Positions 31,978 to 45,194 of a stretch of 64,000 nt of DNA are shown here, piece by piece. A model generated the notes under the pieces. It was not told the origin of the DNA. It saw nothing but the letters and a program-made list of their open reading frames with translations, and searched no databases. The first letter of the stretch is position 1. Each line of letters starts with the position of its first letter. Source of the stretch: Przewalskia tangutica (taxonomy: Eukaryota; Streptophyta; Magnoliopsida; Solanales; Solanaceae); assembly GCA_029844215.1 (NCBI GenBank), contig CM056732.1, positions 52,127,007-52,191,006 on the forward strand, in the 5' to 3' direction. The translations under genes were made by a program, and so were the position numbers.

Positions 31978-34900
31978 TGTCACGACCCGAACCCGGGCCC
32001 GTGACTGGTGCCTTACCCCGGGCACCTAAGTAGACATACATCAGAGTAATCAGCGGAATAAAAAACACAACATGAAACAATGTAAAAGAGACACAGTTTA
32101 TCTGAAGAAAAGTTGTCTTTCGGCATATATATAAAAAAACTTAAATCCGAACAGTTACATCCTTTTTACAAACTCGCCTTGCAGCACTACAGGACCTCTA
32201 AGAATGATATAACAACAATGGCGGGACAGGGCCCCGCCATACCCCTGAATGTAAGTACCTACAACGACAGGGGACTATACCAAAGATAAGCCTCCGAAGA
32301 AACGGAGCTTCCCAAAACGCTGAACTGTGATCCTAAGAGCGGGGATCAACGACTGGTGTACCTCTACCTGCGGCATGAACGCAGTCCCCCGAAGGAGGTC
32401 AGTACAACAGGTACCAAGTATGTGAAACTAAAAATACTGTAAATGAAATCATACTAGTTTATATAAAGCAGGAGACATGTATGATAACCAAACTACGATT
32501 CCACATAATATAAGCGATCATGTCAAGTCGTGACTCACGCCTCAAAGTCATCACTCAAATATAACTATGGGTCTCACGCCACAACATCAATCATGCCGTG
32601 GAATACCTTCCTCACCGCCGGTCTATGATATAAAAGCATCAAGGAATACACATGAACACGTGTCCCACTGTCATAATAAAGTCGTCTGGGTAAGTACGAA
32701 GGCATAGCCGACTACTAACACCCACGGTACCAACGAGGTCATAAACTGTATCACGAGATCTGTCTAGACCGCCACATGATCGAAGTTGGCCACTCGCCCG
32801 CAGTATCAAATGTGCGCGTCTAGTCCTGGAACTTCCCGCAGCTCCGCATAGGCCACTCACATAGGCCCGCGTGGTATTCCCGCATCGAGGGTAGCTACTC
32901 CGTCGTCACTGGACTCGCGATCCGCGTAGCCACATAGACCGCGTGACCACAAAGGCCGCACACTAACACCGGAACTCGTGGCTCGCATAGGTCCCCTGGA
33001 CCGCGTGAGGTATTCTCGAATCATGGTCCCAGACCGCCTGAGTCTACCCCGCATCGGAGGGCAGCTTAACCCCCGGAATCATGTCAAGAGGTGAGTGATA
33101 TAATACTAACATAATAGCTTATCGTTAAACAACATAAGCACAACAAGGGAAACCCCTTTACACAAACATCACAAGATACTAACACACGTAGCATCCTAAC
33201 ATGTTTACTTATCAAATCAACAATAAAGTATTATAAGGCTATCACAAACCAAAACAATCAAGTTATTCACACAAGGTACTTTCTACTTTATGTTAACAAG
33301 TTCGGGTTTTTATCCCCAAAGTACTTCATACATTAACTTTTTAAAAGATCCGTTTCTTTCACAAAAGTCACATAATACCCGTAGTATAAAAATAGAGTGA
33401 CTATCTTTTTAAGTAAACCAAAATACTTCCCTTTGTAAAATCAAGTAACAACATTCTTTTCCAAACGTTCAAGTTTGCCTAATTTCAAATACTCAAGTTT
33501 CTCATTTTCGAAAGGTTTCGTAGTTCATAGTCTTAATCACTTAAGAATATAATTCTCTTTTAAACAATTTGAGAAACATATGCCTTATATGTGAGTAGGT
33601 TATTGTTGTTCATAATCAATCTTATTAAAGCAGCCATGATCTAGGAAATGTAATATCATTTTGTCTCATCTTAGCTTCTATGCAGATGGAGGTTTCTACT
33701 GGTTTTAATAATACTTAATTAGTCAATACATTTCCCTTTATTAACGCTGCAGTGGTTCGTTCGATACTTATTCTGATTTCTGAAATCAGTAAAACATTAT
33801 TCCTTTTAAAAACCAAGTGTTACTCTTCTTTCAAAAAGGTTTCTTAACTCTTTTGAAATACTTCAGATTCTTATTATTTAGACTCAAGTCAAAAGACATC
33901 GCAGTAAAACCACGTTCAGTTAACACACGTACGTCTACCGTACTATATATATTCTTTTAAAATATCATGCTCAAGAGGATAGGAAGAATCACATACCTCG
34001 CGACGATTTATCGACTATTAGCAAATAGCTCCAAAGTACTGTAATCCTGCTAGCCTTTTCCACCCTTCGAGTAGAATACGCTACTCGCAGTACTTCAACC
34101 TATAATGGTTATACAAGTCTATCAATGTCTAGACTACTCGGTAGAATAAATCTAGATACAAGATTCTACGGAAAATTGGGCAGCACTTCCCTACCCGTCA
34201 AACTTCACAAGTCTACTGTAAATACAGTCCTATGTAAGTACAGTTCAATTCTCTTCTTATATACCTTCCTTGTATATAACTTATACTTAATTCTTATACT
34301 TGAGATGTAAACTCTAATTACAAAAGGGGGACAAGATATTTACCTCGATAAGCCCAAAATTATCCAAGATTAAATGTCGATCCTGAGCAACGTTTAGCTC
34401 CTACTCTGGGCGCTCCAACCCGCTCCAAACAACCCTTAGAAGTTCTACGCAACTTCTACTTAACACTTCAACCGACTATGAAGGTTTTCCTTAGGGTTTC
34501 GTTTTGTATTGAAGAATATAAGGTAGTATTTAAGACTCTACTTATAGAGGTAACTTTGGAATACTACAAGGTATAAGGCTAAGGTATTTTGGAATAGTAA
34601 CAATACTTGGAGAATACTTTTCTACCAAGGGGGAGGGGGTGTTTTACGAGAACAACTCTCGAGAGGGGCATCTCTCGGCCAACACCACTAGGAGAGGGGT
34701 ACCTCTCGGCCAAGGGCCTCTCAAAGGGGAGGAGCTCTTGGGCGAGCAACAAGACGGGAGGAAGGATTTCAAGACTTAGAAAACATTTCTGGATGAAGAA
34801 GTCTTCAACAAGGGGGGGTATTTATAGGGAGATAAATGGCCAAGATCAAGCCAAGTGGGGGAAAGTGGATGGTCAAGATTTGCCAAAGTGCAACCTAACC

Positions 34901-35226
34901 CTACTCCACAAATACCTCACAAACATAGACCCAAGTTTTATGCCACAAAAATGGGAGGAAAGCGTCTGACAATCGGCCCGACCGCCAGCAAGGGTGACAA
35001 GTGTCGCCCTCTCGTTGGTCCAAAATACTTCATCTCTCGGAAAAATCCGCAAAAAATATAAATGACATAGCCGTAATTTTCCCTTCGCAAGTTTTGTAAA
35101 ACGTTTCGTCGAAAAACGATTCTTTTCGGTAGTTGTGAACAAAATTTTCGTCCCTAATGCCAACTTAAGACTTAAACTTTGTACGTACGCCCTCACGTAC
35201 ATACTCTGGAAATACGGAGTATAACA
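31978..35226 (-). mobile_element. Solo LTR G inserted in F
   Basis: It begins TGTCACGACC, ends GAGTATAACA, and is flanked by GTACT (31973-31977 and 35227-35231). F reads through when it is removed. At 3249 bp it has no internal region. Reversed, it has a TATA box (34826-34819), the conserved core (33795-33635, palindrome CTGATTTCTGAAATCAG at 33773-33789) and the type-1 minisatellite (about 33080-32760). Very similar to the LTR of B, but many GC-rich tracts are better preserved. Confidence 0.9.
34819..34826 (-). promoter_or_regulatory. TATA box of LTR G
   Basis: TATAAATA on the minus strand followed by a run of C and the usual leader, 400 bp from the LTR start. Confidence 0.6.
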
Positions 35227-35679
35227 GTACTGACCCCCTTCGGGGGACTGCGTTCATGCCCGCAGGTATTAGGTACACAGGTTGGTGATCCTTGCTCTTA
35301 GGATCTCGGTTCAGTTTTGGGAAAAAGCTCAATTTACTCTTATCTTTTGGTACGGTTTCCCCTGAGGTAGTAGATTCATGTATATTCAGGGGTATGGCGG
35401 GGCCCTGTCCCGCCACAGTTGTTATGTTGAAAACTCTTAGAGGTTTGTAGTCACATATTGTGGGTCAGTTTGTAAAGGAAAAGGAGGCAACTGCTTCAGT
35501 TATGTTTTTTTTTTGTATATATATGTCCAGGGAGGTAGCCTTATCGGCTAACCTGTTGATTTTATTTCTGTTGATTTATTTTATAAGTTTCATGTATGTT
35601 CCGCTGATTATCTCTGATGTATACCTGTAAGGGTGCCCAGGTAGGGCACCAGTCGCGGTCCCGGGGTCGGGTCGTGACA

Positions 35680-38489
35680 CCCACCCGAGAAATTTTACGT
35701 TTTGTGGGGCCTACGATGGTTACGAAATTTTATGGACGAATGGGATGGCGACACGTGGCACCCCCCCCCACAATGGTCTTGGACGAATTAAGTCAATGGT
35801 AGAATGGTCATTGACCATTATGGATGAACAAGTCTTGCTAGCTTGAGAATATTGACTAAGTCAACTTGTCCACTTGGCTAAACATTTAATGTTCTTCATC
35901 CTAGCCACACATATGTTGAAATCTTGACCCTCCATTGTGTAATATATACTACACTAGTGCAAGACTTGTGTTCAACACTTAGAAAATTTTCACACTTGTT
36001 CTTGTCCCTTAGATAGCTCTCGTGTTCACCTATATCCCCACACAAAATTTTTGTAGTTTTGGTTCATTATTCACAAGACTTTAACCCAAGGTCCCTAAGG
36101 GTATTGTAAGGATATCTCAATAGAAAGATTTCGGAAAAACGACGTTTTCACGTTAGTCGCAAGGCGAAAACCTAAGTCGTTTTCACAAGTTTGGATTGGA
36201 AATGGAAGAGAAGTTGGTTGTGAACTTCTAAAGGCTTCAAATAGCGGATTGGAGCGGAAAGGAAAGGAGCTAAGAATTGCTAAGGAGCGACTTTGAATCT
36301 TGGAATTTTTAAGGGCTTATAAAGGTAATAATCTTGTCGTTTTAGTAATTAAGATTACTTATTGTTGTAGCTATGGATATTAGCAAGCATGAGGTATATA
36401 GTATGAAGTTTGATAAGTGTATTGACTATTGGAACCCTAATCCGAAAACTAGTATGTTTAGCCCTTGAGATTTTAATTCAATTTGATTATTAGTTTAAGT
36501 CGTCACATGTTATATAAAGAAGTAATTATAGTTGTTAAGTTGTTTATGACTATATAACATGTTAGACCTAAGAACTTGGATTGAAAAAGAATTGGAAAGG
36601 ACTTTGTGTTGTTATATATGTTAGCCGAGAATGGCTTTGGATATTAAACTACGTATGAATTGTGGGGCAGAATTTTATCACGTATTGTAAGGCGTGTAAT
36701 CCCCTTTGATTGGTTGTTGTATTGAGCCTTAAATGTGGCATGTTGGTTATTGATTATCGGGCCTTGAAAAAGGTGGAAAAGTATGTAGAAACAAAGGAGG
36801 TGCTGTCCGATTTTCCGTAGAATAAGAGTCCTTATACTTAGAATATTCTACGTTTGAAGCGAGAAGTTAATAGGCGTGTATGACCACTTATAGGTTGAAG
36901 TACTACGAGTAGAGTATTCTACTTGAAGGGTGGAAAAGCTAGCAAGGTTATAGTACTTTGGAGCATTTTGCTACTTGTCGATAATCGTCGCGAGGTATGT
37001 GAACCTCTTCCTTCTTTTGACATGATTCTATGTATGGAATATACATGTGGTGCTATTTCATGACTCCTTCCACTCTTAGAAGTTAAGAGGTATGTATGTT
37101 GATTTACTCTATGTAAAAGTTACGTCTAAGTTATCCTAAGTTCTTACCAAGTCTTATGGGGGATGTTGGTAAGAGTCGTTAGGAAGTATTTGAAGTCGAG
37201 TTAACTTTGCTAAGTTACTGCACGAATGAGAATAAGTATCGAACAAGCCATTGCAGCGTTAATAAAAGAAAATGTATCGACAATCAATTAAATTAAAATG
37301 AGTAGAATTCTCCATCTGCATAGAAACTAAGATAAGACAAAATTGTATTACATTTTCTAGATCATGGCTGCTTTAATAAGATCGTTATAAATGAGTATAA
37401 CCTATTCACAACGCATAAAGTATATGTACTTAATTTAAAGAGTTTATGTTATGAATTTTTAAGACTATGAACCTTAAATCCTTAAAAGGTTAAGAAACTT
37501 TATTTTTCAAGTTATGAGACTTGATTCTTAAAGGAAGAAATGACTTGATTTAAAAGTATATAATACTTGATTTGGAAAGTATGGACTTCTTGATATTCTA
37601 AAGATAAGAGACTTGAAATTCTAAGTTAAGAAACTTGATTTCTAAAGTTAAGAGACTTGAAGTATTTTGAAAGTTATGTCACTTGATTTGAAAGTATAAG
37701 TCTCTTGGTTACAAAAAGAATGAACTTGTCTAAGACATAATGAGTTATAACGGCTTTATGAGAAGTTGGTTATAACAACTTTATGGAAGTTTAAAAGAAT
37801 GGTTTTCTCTAGTAATGTAAACAAAGAAATGACTTGAAATGAAGAAAGGCAAATTGATTTGAGGGCATCAATGGCTCAAGGTTTTGAAGAAAGAAGTCAC
37901 TTGATTTAGAAGCCGATAAATGTATTTCTAAAAAGTATTGTGACTTGTTTTGAAAAGTAGATATGACTTGATACTACGATTATTAGTATCTTGGAAGTTT
38001 TATATGAAAAAGAGTCATTTTAAAAGAATAGAGGTACGTAGTACTTTGGGTTAAATTTCTGGATTTTATAATGACATGTTAGTGCCTTAAGTAAACTAAA
38101 AAGAGAACGTATGTAAATAAGGTTAATAAGAAGTTAGGGGATTTCTTAAATTGCTTATGTTATGTAAGATAAGCCGGCAGTGCTTAGGTTATGTATGATA
38201 AGTCGGTAGTGCTTTTGTTATGTATGATAAGCCGGTAGCTCTTATGTTATGTATGATAAGTCGGTAGTGCTTATGTTATGTATGATAGCCGGTTGAGCTA
38301 GTTTATGTTATTCTTACGGGATAAAGCCCCGGGTTACTACTAATTCGATAGATTTGCTACCCATGATGCGAGTGCGGCGTTTGTACTCATTGCGGGCCTA
38401 AGCGGGTGATATAGTCCTGTGCGGGTGAAATAGTCCCATGCGGAGCGCATCGCTCCATTGCGGGTCCACATGACCTATGCGGGTGAAAT
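35680..38489 (+). repeat. LTR L, second piece (3' end beyond window)
   Basis: It continues from 28738 after one CCCAC copy. It carries a CACGTG box (35752-35757), TATATA (35943-35948), the conserved core (37205-37372), and a 29-bp minisatellite (38150-38310). At 38489 it is cut by H; GAAAT (38485-38489) would be the target copy. Whether L is a solo LTR or part of a full element cannot be told. Confidence 0.75.
38150..38310 (+). repeat. Type-5 minisatellite, 29-bp units, in LTR L
   Basis: Five units of TGCTTATGTTATGTATGATA plus AGCCGGTAG, with one or two changes each. Confidence 0.88.
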
Positions 38490-39406
38490 TGTCACGACCC
38501 GAACCCGGGCCCGTGACTGGTGCCTTACCCGGGCACCCAAGTAGACATACATCAGAGTAATCAGCGGAATATAAAAACACAACATGAAACAATGTAAAAG
38601 AGACACAGTTTATCTGAGGAAAAGTTGCCTTTCGGCATATATATATAAACCCAAAGTGAACAGTTACATCCCAACTTTTACAACGGGACTACAGACCTCT
38701 AAGGAAGTAAAACAACTATGGCGGGACAGGGCCCCGCCATACCCTGAATGAACATTAATACCTACAACATCAGGGACTATACCAAAGATAAGCCTCCGGA
38801 GAAACGGAGCTTCCCAAAACGCTGAACTGTGATCCTATGAGCGAGGATCGATGACTGGTGTACCTCTACCTGCGGCATGAACGCAGCCCCCCGAAGGAGG
38901 TCAGTACAACAGGTACCAAGTATGTGAAACTGAAAATACTGTAAATGAAATCATAATAGTCTATATAAAACAAAAGACATATATGATAAACAATTTACGA
39001 TACACAATATGTAAGCAGTCATGTCAAGTCAGGGACTCACGCCCTTAAAGTCATCACTCAAATATAACCATGGGTCTCATGCCCACAATATCAATCATGC
39101 CCGTGGAATTCCTTCCTCACTGCCGGCAGTCCATGATATAACAAGCACCAAGGAATACACATGAACACCAGGTCCCACCTGTGTCATAATAAAACCGTAC
39201 GGGGTAAGTACGAAGGCATAGCCGACTACTAAGACCCACGCACCAACAATGCCATAAAATGTATCACGAGGTCTTTGTAGACCGAACAACATGATCGGCC
39301 GCCACTCGCCCTCAGTATCAATGTGCGCGTCTAATCCTGGAGCATACCGCTGCTCCGCATAGGCCACACATAGGCCCGCATGAGGTATTCCTCGCATCGG
39401 GGGTAG
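38490..39406 (-). repeat. 3' LTR of element H, first piece
   Basis: Starts TGTCACGACCCGAACCCGGG and follows LTR G closely, including the GNRA-type hairpin (38626-38637). Cut at 39406 by element I; continues at 48901. Confidence 0.85.
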
Positions 39407-42400
39407 TGTTATACCCCGTATTTCCAGAGTATGTACGTAGGGACGTACGTAGAAAAATTTGAACTTGTGATTTAGGCTTGGCCGAATTCTTTTTGTTCAC
39501 AACACCCGATTAGAGTCGTTTTTCGACGAAACGTTTTCACGACTTTCGTAGGGAATTTCCGGCTATGTCATTTTTAATTTTTATGATTTTTCCGAGAGAC
39601 GAAACATTTTGGACCAACAAGAGGGCGCCACTTGGCACCCTCTCATTGGAGCACATTGTGGGCGGTTGGCTTGGACGATTGGTGACTATTTTTGTCAAGT
39701 AGTAGGTAGGATATCTTGTGTGTAGTTGGATAAGGTGCACTTGGCAAGATCTTGGCCCTACACTTGCCTTGCACTTGGCAAGATCTTGGCCATTGGTTGG
39801 CCTTCACTTGACCTATAAATACCCACCCCTTTGAAGACTAATTCATCCACAAAATTGCCTAAGTCTTGAAAGCTTCTTCCTTCCCCTTAGTGTAGTGTCT
39901 TGGCGAGAGCCCCTCTCTCCCCTTGGTCGAGTCCCCCACAGTGGGGTGGCCGAGGGTAGACACCCCTCCTTGGGGTGCTAGCCGTGGGTACCCCTGCCTA
40001 GTTGTTTTCGTATAATACCCCATCTTGGTAGAAATACTATCAAAATTATTGTTATAATGCCCAAATTACCTTAGCACTATACCTTGTAGTATTCTAAGGT
40101 TATACCTATACAAAGCCCGTAAATACTATTATACTTCCCACAGTCACAAAAGTAAACCACTAGGAAAATCTCCATAGTCCGTTGGAGTATTGTGTAGAAG
40201 TTGGTTAGAACTTCTAAGGGTGGTTTAGAGCGGGTTGGGCGCTCGGAGTTGGAGCTAAACGATTGCCGGGATCGACTTTATACTTGGATAATTATGGACT
40301 TATCGAGGTAAATATCTTGTCCTCTATTGTAATTGGAAATTACATGATTGTTAGACTATAGTTGAAGTATACTATATGTAGAATGAGCGTTATTGTCGTG
40401 ATGTCTTTTGACTTAAGCTTGAATAATAAGAAACCTTTTCGAAAGAAAGTCTTGCTGTTTTTACATAAGGCGTATTCTGATGGACTTGTGTAGCTTTTAC
40501 GTGAGGTAGAATTGTACGTCGGTTAGATGTATAAAACCCCACTGGTTGGCTTGATAGCGGCCCAGATAGAGAGAGATTTCTGTTGTTGCGGGAGAGTCTT
40601 TGCCGAATTTTCGTAGAATGTTCTGGAAGGGATCTAAATGTTAATAAAGCGCCTTGTGGCCTTATAGGTTGAAGTACTACGTGTGGCGCGATCTTGGCTA
40701 AGGAGTAGCCGACGGTTTGAAGTACTTGGAGAGTTTTGCTATTAGTCGATGCTGCCGCGAGGTATGTGAACCTCTTCCTATCTCTTCTAGCATGATATGT
40801 GTGAACTATGTAGTATGGTAGACGTCGTATGCTAAATGTATTTGATTGGTGTAAAACATAAAGTGTTATAACGGCTTTATGGGAAGTTGGTTATAACAGC
40901 TTTATGTTGGTAAGAAAATACATGTGGTTTTTTTTAAGGTAACTGGTTTGAACTATAACTGGCTTGTTATGTGTTAATAAAGAACTTGAAGTATTTCAAA
41001 AGATTTTTGAATCATTTTGAAAGAAGAAGTAATACTTGGTTTTTGAAAACTTAAGAGTTATACTAGCTTTATGGGAAGTTAGGTATAACGGCTTAAGAAT
41101 GTTTTGCTGATTTCGGAAATCAGAATGTGTATCGACAAACCACTGCAGCGTTAAGAAAAGGAAATGTTTTGACTAATTAAGTATTAATAAAACCAGTAGA
41201 AACCTCCATCTGCATAGAAGCTAAGATGAGACAAAATGATATTTCCTAGATCATGGCTGCTGTAATAAGATTTTTATAAACAAGAATATCCTACTCACAT
41301 ATAAGGTTTATGTTTCTCAGATGGTTTAAAAGAGAATGATAGTCTTAAGTGATTAATACTATGAACTACGAAACCTTTCTAAAATGAGAAACTTGAACAT
41401 TGGAAATTAGGCAAACTTGATCATTGGAAAAGAATGTTGCTACTTGATTTTACAAAGAGAAGTAATTGATTTACTTTAAAAGGATAGTCACTCTATTTTT
41501 ATACTACGGGTATTGTGTGACATTGTGAAAGTAACGTATCTTTTAAAGAGTTAATGTATGAAGTACCTTGTGTGTATAACTTGATTGTGTTGGTTTGTGA
41601 TAGCCTGGTAATACTTTCTTGTTGATTGATAAGTAAACATGCTAGGATGCTACGTGTGTTAGTATCTTGTGATGTTGTGTAAAGGGGTTTTCCTTTGTTG
41701 TGCTTATGTTGCTTAACGATAAGCTGTTGTGTTAGTATTTTACATCACTCATCTCTTGAGATGATTCCGGGGGTTAAGCGCCTCTCCGTCTGGGGTAGAC
41801 TTCAGCGGGTCGATGGACCTATGATTCGAGAATACCTGCGAGTCCTGGGGGCTATCTTGCGGAGCTCTGAGAGTTCGGTTAGTGTCGTCCTTTATGGGCA
41901 TGCGGTCCATGTGGCCACGCGGATGCGAAGTCGGGGCGATCGGGAGTAGCTACCCTCGATGCGGGAATACCTCGTGGGCGATGAGATTGGCCTATGCGGA
42001 GCTGCGGAAAGTTCCGGGGCTAGACGCGCACATTAGATGCTGCGGGCAAGTGGCCAGCTTTGATCATGTGACGGTCTAGACAGATCTTATGATACAGTTC
42101 ATGACCTTGTTGCATTGTAGGTGTTAGTAGTCGGCTATGCCTTCGCATTTACCACATGCGGTGTTATTATGGCACAGTGGGACACGGTGTTCATGTGTGT
42201 TCCTTGGTGCTTTTATATCATAAAGCTATGGCGGAGAAGGTATTCCACGGGCATGATTGATGTTGTGGGCGTGAGACCCATTGTTATATTTGAGTGATGA
42301 CTTGAGGGCGTGAGTCCCTGACTTGATATGACTGCTTGTTTATTGTGAACTGTAGTTTTGTTATCATACATGTCTCCTGCTTTATATAGACTACTATGAT

Positions 42401-42870
42401 TTCATTTCTGATATTTTGGTTTCACATACTCAATTTTTGTTGTCTGACCTCGCCTTGAAGTGCGTTCATGCCGCGAGTAAAGGTACACCGATCGTTGATC
42501 CTCGCTCTTAGGGTCAGATTCAGCTTTTGGGAAGCTCCGTTTCTCCGGAGGCTTATCTTGGTATAGTCCCCTGTTATTGTGGGTGCTTACATTCAGGGGT
42601 ATGACGGGGCCCTGTCCCGTCGTTGTTGTCATATCATTCTTAGAGGTCTGTAGTACTGTTGTGGGCAGGGTTTGTAAAAAGGATTAAGCTGTTCATGATT
42701 GAAAGAGTTGTTGTTTATATATATGCCGAAAGGCAAGTTTTCACAGATTACTGTTTTGTACTTCATTTGTTTCACGTATGTGTTTTATGTTCCGCTGATT
42801 ACTCTGATGTTGTGTCACTAGGGTGCCCGGGGTAAGGCACCAGTCACGGGCCCAGTTTCGGGTCGTGACA
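39407..42870 (+). repeat. 5' LTR of element I
   Basis: Starts TGTTATACCCCG, ends GGTCGTGACA. TATA box 39814-39821; C/G-rich leader with repeated GGCCGAG-like motifs about 39895-39990; paired GTTATAAC motifs about 40866-40900; palindrome CTGATTTCGGAAATCAG 41107-41123 and core to about 41260 (with AAGAAA in place of AATAAA); type-1 minisatellite about 41755-42070; GNRA-type hairpin 42724-42735. Confidence 0.9.
39814..39821 (+). promoter_or_regulatory. TATA box of I 5' LTR
   Basis: TATAAATA followed by CCCACCCC, 407 bp into the LTR; the downstream copy is at 45853-45860. Confidence 0.68.
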
Positions 42871-42874
42871 AAAG

Positions 42875-42886
42875 TGGTATCAGAGC
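42875..42886 (+). other. Primer binding site of element I (intact)
   Basis: TGGTATCAGAGC, four bases after the LTR end. Confidence 0.92.
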
Positions 42887-43074
42887 AGTTAATCCTCGGA
42901 AAGTGTCTGAGACGTATCCGATGGAAGTCTTGATTATCGGTGTGTTGTGCACCACGCAATAATCGAGGAGGCTATAGGGTATTTAGGATTGGTTTCTATT
43001 CTTCTCACTCTGAGATCGTGCCTTAGAGGCGTGTTGTAAGTTGGACCTCGACGAAATTATTTCCACTTATCGTT

Positions 43075-43690
43075 ATGCCTCGCGTGGGCAACCGGGCCCA
43101 GAGGGCAAGGCGGCCGAGGCTGCGAGTAGAGTTCGGAGGGTGGCGAGGCACAGGCCCAATCATTACCTAGGATAGTGCTTCATTCGGGAGTTCTGCGACG
43201 TCACTAGCCCAGCGAGTTTTAGCACGGCGGCGCGATTCCTACTGCGGCCACGATGTTTGGACTTCGATTCATGACCTAAAGCAGAGAATATAGATTGCGA
43301 AAGACAACCTGTTACTAACTATGGATTTGACTACGGAGAGTATACCGAGTATCTGCGCGAGTCTTGATGACTATCTAAGAGAGGTTGTGCAAAGTAATTC
43401 TTCATTAGGCTTGGCGTGGCCGTATGCGGGCTTATGCGCGGCAGAAAAACATAGAGATCGGCGGGTTAACGAAGGGCGGGGCGAGTAGCAAGGTCCTTTA
43501 GTAACTTTCGAGTCAAGTCACCTCGCGTGATTAGATTATGCACAGCCACGGTGCAGAGGTCTCGCGGAGTTTAGGGCGTTCGGGGTATCACGAGAGTTGG
43601 TCGAACTCGGGGTTTTTGGTTCATCAGTGTGACGTCATCCCGGGGAATGTCGTCTTTCGGTTGGTACTTGTTGTACCTACGACCGTCAGG
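43075..43690 (+). pseudogene. gag: Decayed gag of element I
   Basis: ATG at 43075 opens MPRVGNRAQRARRPRLRVEF, about 30 codons, then stops. The start is shared with B, D and K. Later the DNA follows gag: bases near 43620-43680 encode zinc-knuckle-like residues (HHPG and flanking Cys codons, one shifted). The stretch 43200-43450 corresponds to the gag capsid part only loosely. No intact frame; several breaks coincide with CAG/CTG sites. Confidence 0.55.
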
Positions 43691-44370
43691 GTCTGATGTT
43701 GAAAGAGTGTCCTTGTAGGAGGACTTAGCCTTCAGGATCGGTGGGTAGTTCGTCACCTTCCTTAGCTATGGGCCTGCAGGCGGGTTTGATTAGACGACTA
43801 AGGGAGTGAAGCGATAGATATAGATATATCCTTAACCCTCTCAGAGATCTGTATATGTGATAAGGTGAGTATACCTTAAGTGCTATGTTCTGATAGCAGT
43901 GTGTTAGTTGTGATTAGAAATCATGATGGGTTAACCGAGTAAGATTCTGGGGGATAGAGAAGGTGTGAGCCTTAGAGTTTTATACGTAGAGACCTTAGAG
44001 GTAAGGCCATCTCGAGCATAGGTGTAGTGTTATGTTTGAGCCTTATCGGAAGTGCAGAGTGCACGTGAGTTATGTTTTGGATAGGTCCCTAGTAGTGTGG
44101 AATGAAAGGGGGTAGTTGAGATAAGAAGACCGCTTTGTTTTCGAAACGTGATTAAGTGAGATTATTAGGATCGGGAGCTAGTATTGTGCGGCGTTGCGGG
44201 TCGGGTTGAGGCGCGTTGAGTCAACCCGCGACCTGTTTGTTGGTGGGGTCAGTTTTTGGTGGTCCCGCCGGGTGGAGGGATCACGAGGGTGTTGGGCCCA
44301 AGTTTAGTTAACCCGTCTGAGTTCGTGAATACGTTCGGCCGGTGGTCGGTCGATGGGGGCAGCCGTGTGT
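43691..44370 (+). other. Conserved non-coding segment (element I copy)
   Basis: The most complete copy on the plus strand. Landmarks: TATCCTTAACCCTCTCAGAG near 43827, AATCATGATGGGTTAA near 43919, GACCTTAGAGGTAAGG near 43990, GTTGAGATAAGAAGACC near 44115, TCACGAGGGTG near 44281 and GGGCCCAAGTTTAGTTAAC near 44297. Frames are closed. B, D, H and K share these landmarks in the same order. Confidence 0.6.
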
Positions 44371-45130
44371 TCTTCGTTCGACCGCTTTCTCGGCGAGAGG
44401 TTATGCGAGATGTTGCATCGAGAAGGTTGTAGGGCTGCGAGGTGCCTACCTACACCTTAAGGCAGACGATGGAGCCAGTTCTGGCGCTTCTTTTACGGAG
44501 GTTTTGCGAGGCAAGGTTAGGAACTCAGGTGAGTCTCAGAATCGCATTCGCCCTCGGGCCAGTGGTTGGATTTCAGGGGTAGTTGTGGAGCTTGTTGTCT
44601 CCTGTGGAGTGAGTGTTTAAGCTACCATTTCAGTGTTCGGAAGTCACCTTTTGAACCCTTGTAGTGGCGGAAGTTTAAGATGTCGGTCTATTGGTTCGAT
44701 GTTGGCAAGGTTGAATACTGGTTCGAGCTTGTTCAGTGGTGTGGATAGTGAAGCTTGTCTAGAAGAGGTTACGGCAGCTCGGAGAAATCGTCGCGGATAA
44801 TCGGCGGCGCTTAGAGTTCAGTTGACGGTCGGTCTTCTTAAAGGTACCACCGGTTTGGGTGTGAGTTTTGGAAAAGCAGAGGAACTTAGCCCGAGTTACT
44901 TTGGGCCTTTTAAGTTCATGTGAAGAATAGGCGAGTTGCCTATATTTTAGCTTTTGCCGTCCGACTTAGGAGGCGATGCGTCCGGTCTTTCGTATTGTTA
45001 TGTTAGGAAAGTATCGGAGATCCATCCAGAGTGTTCCCAGTTAATGATGACCACGTTAGAGATAGTAACCCGAGTTTTGGAAACTGAGCGATGTCAAATG
45101 TGGTAAGAGTTTGAGTGTCTGGCGACCTCG
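44371..45130 (+). pseudogene. Integrase remnant of element I
   Basis: The DNA follows the integrase of A from the region after the first catalytic Asp (GGTTATGCGAGATGTTGCAT near 44398) through the core, the block matching A 12400-12620 (near 44610-44830), to the GPY-type region (near 44880-45000) and the tail. Stops and shifts are frequent. The zinc finger, the first Asp and everything upstream in pol are missing. It is kept in B and H too, but not in D or K. Confidence 0.6.
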
Positions 45131-45194
45131 GGGATCGCATACGGCAGGTACCATTTGTTGGGTCGCCGGAGTGACACTAGAACCTCGCGGCAAA

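Larger units (their letters stand above)
28739..35679 (+). mobile_element. Solo LTR F (contains solo LTR G)
   Basis: It begins TGTTACACCCCG and ends GGTCGTGACA, flanked by CCCAC on both sides (28734-28738 and 35680-35684). Without G it is about 3.7 kb and consists only of one LTR. Features in order: CACGTG box (28878-28883), TATATA (29077-29082), paired GTTATA motifs (about 30840-30900), conserved core (30365-30525, AATAAA at 30403-30408), type-4 minisatellite (31181-31720). Its ends and repeat match E, which lies in the opposite orientation. Confidence 0.88.

Noticed and set aside
28507..38489. L as the 3' LTR of C
   Set aside because: No polypurine tract or pre-PPT hairpin precedes 28507, and its minisatellite differs from that of the 5' LTR of C. 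An independent insertion fits better, though decay of the PPT cannot be excluded.
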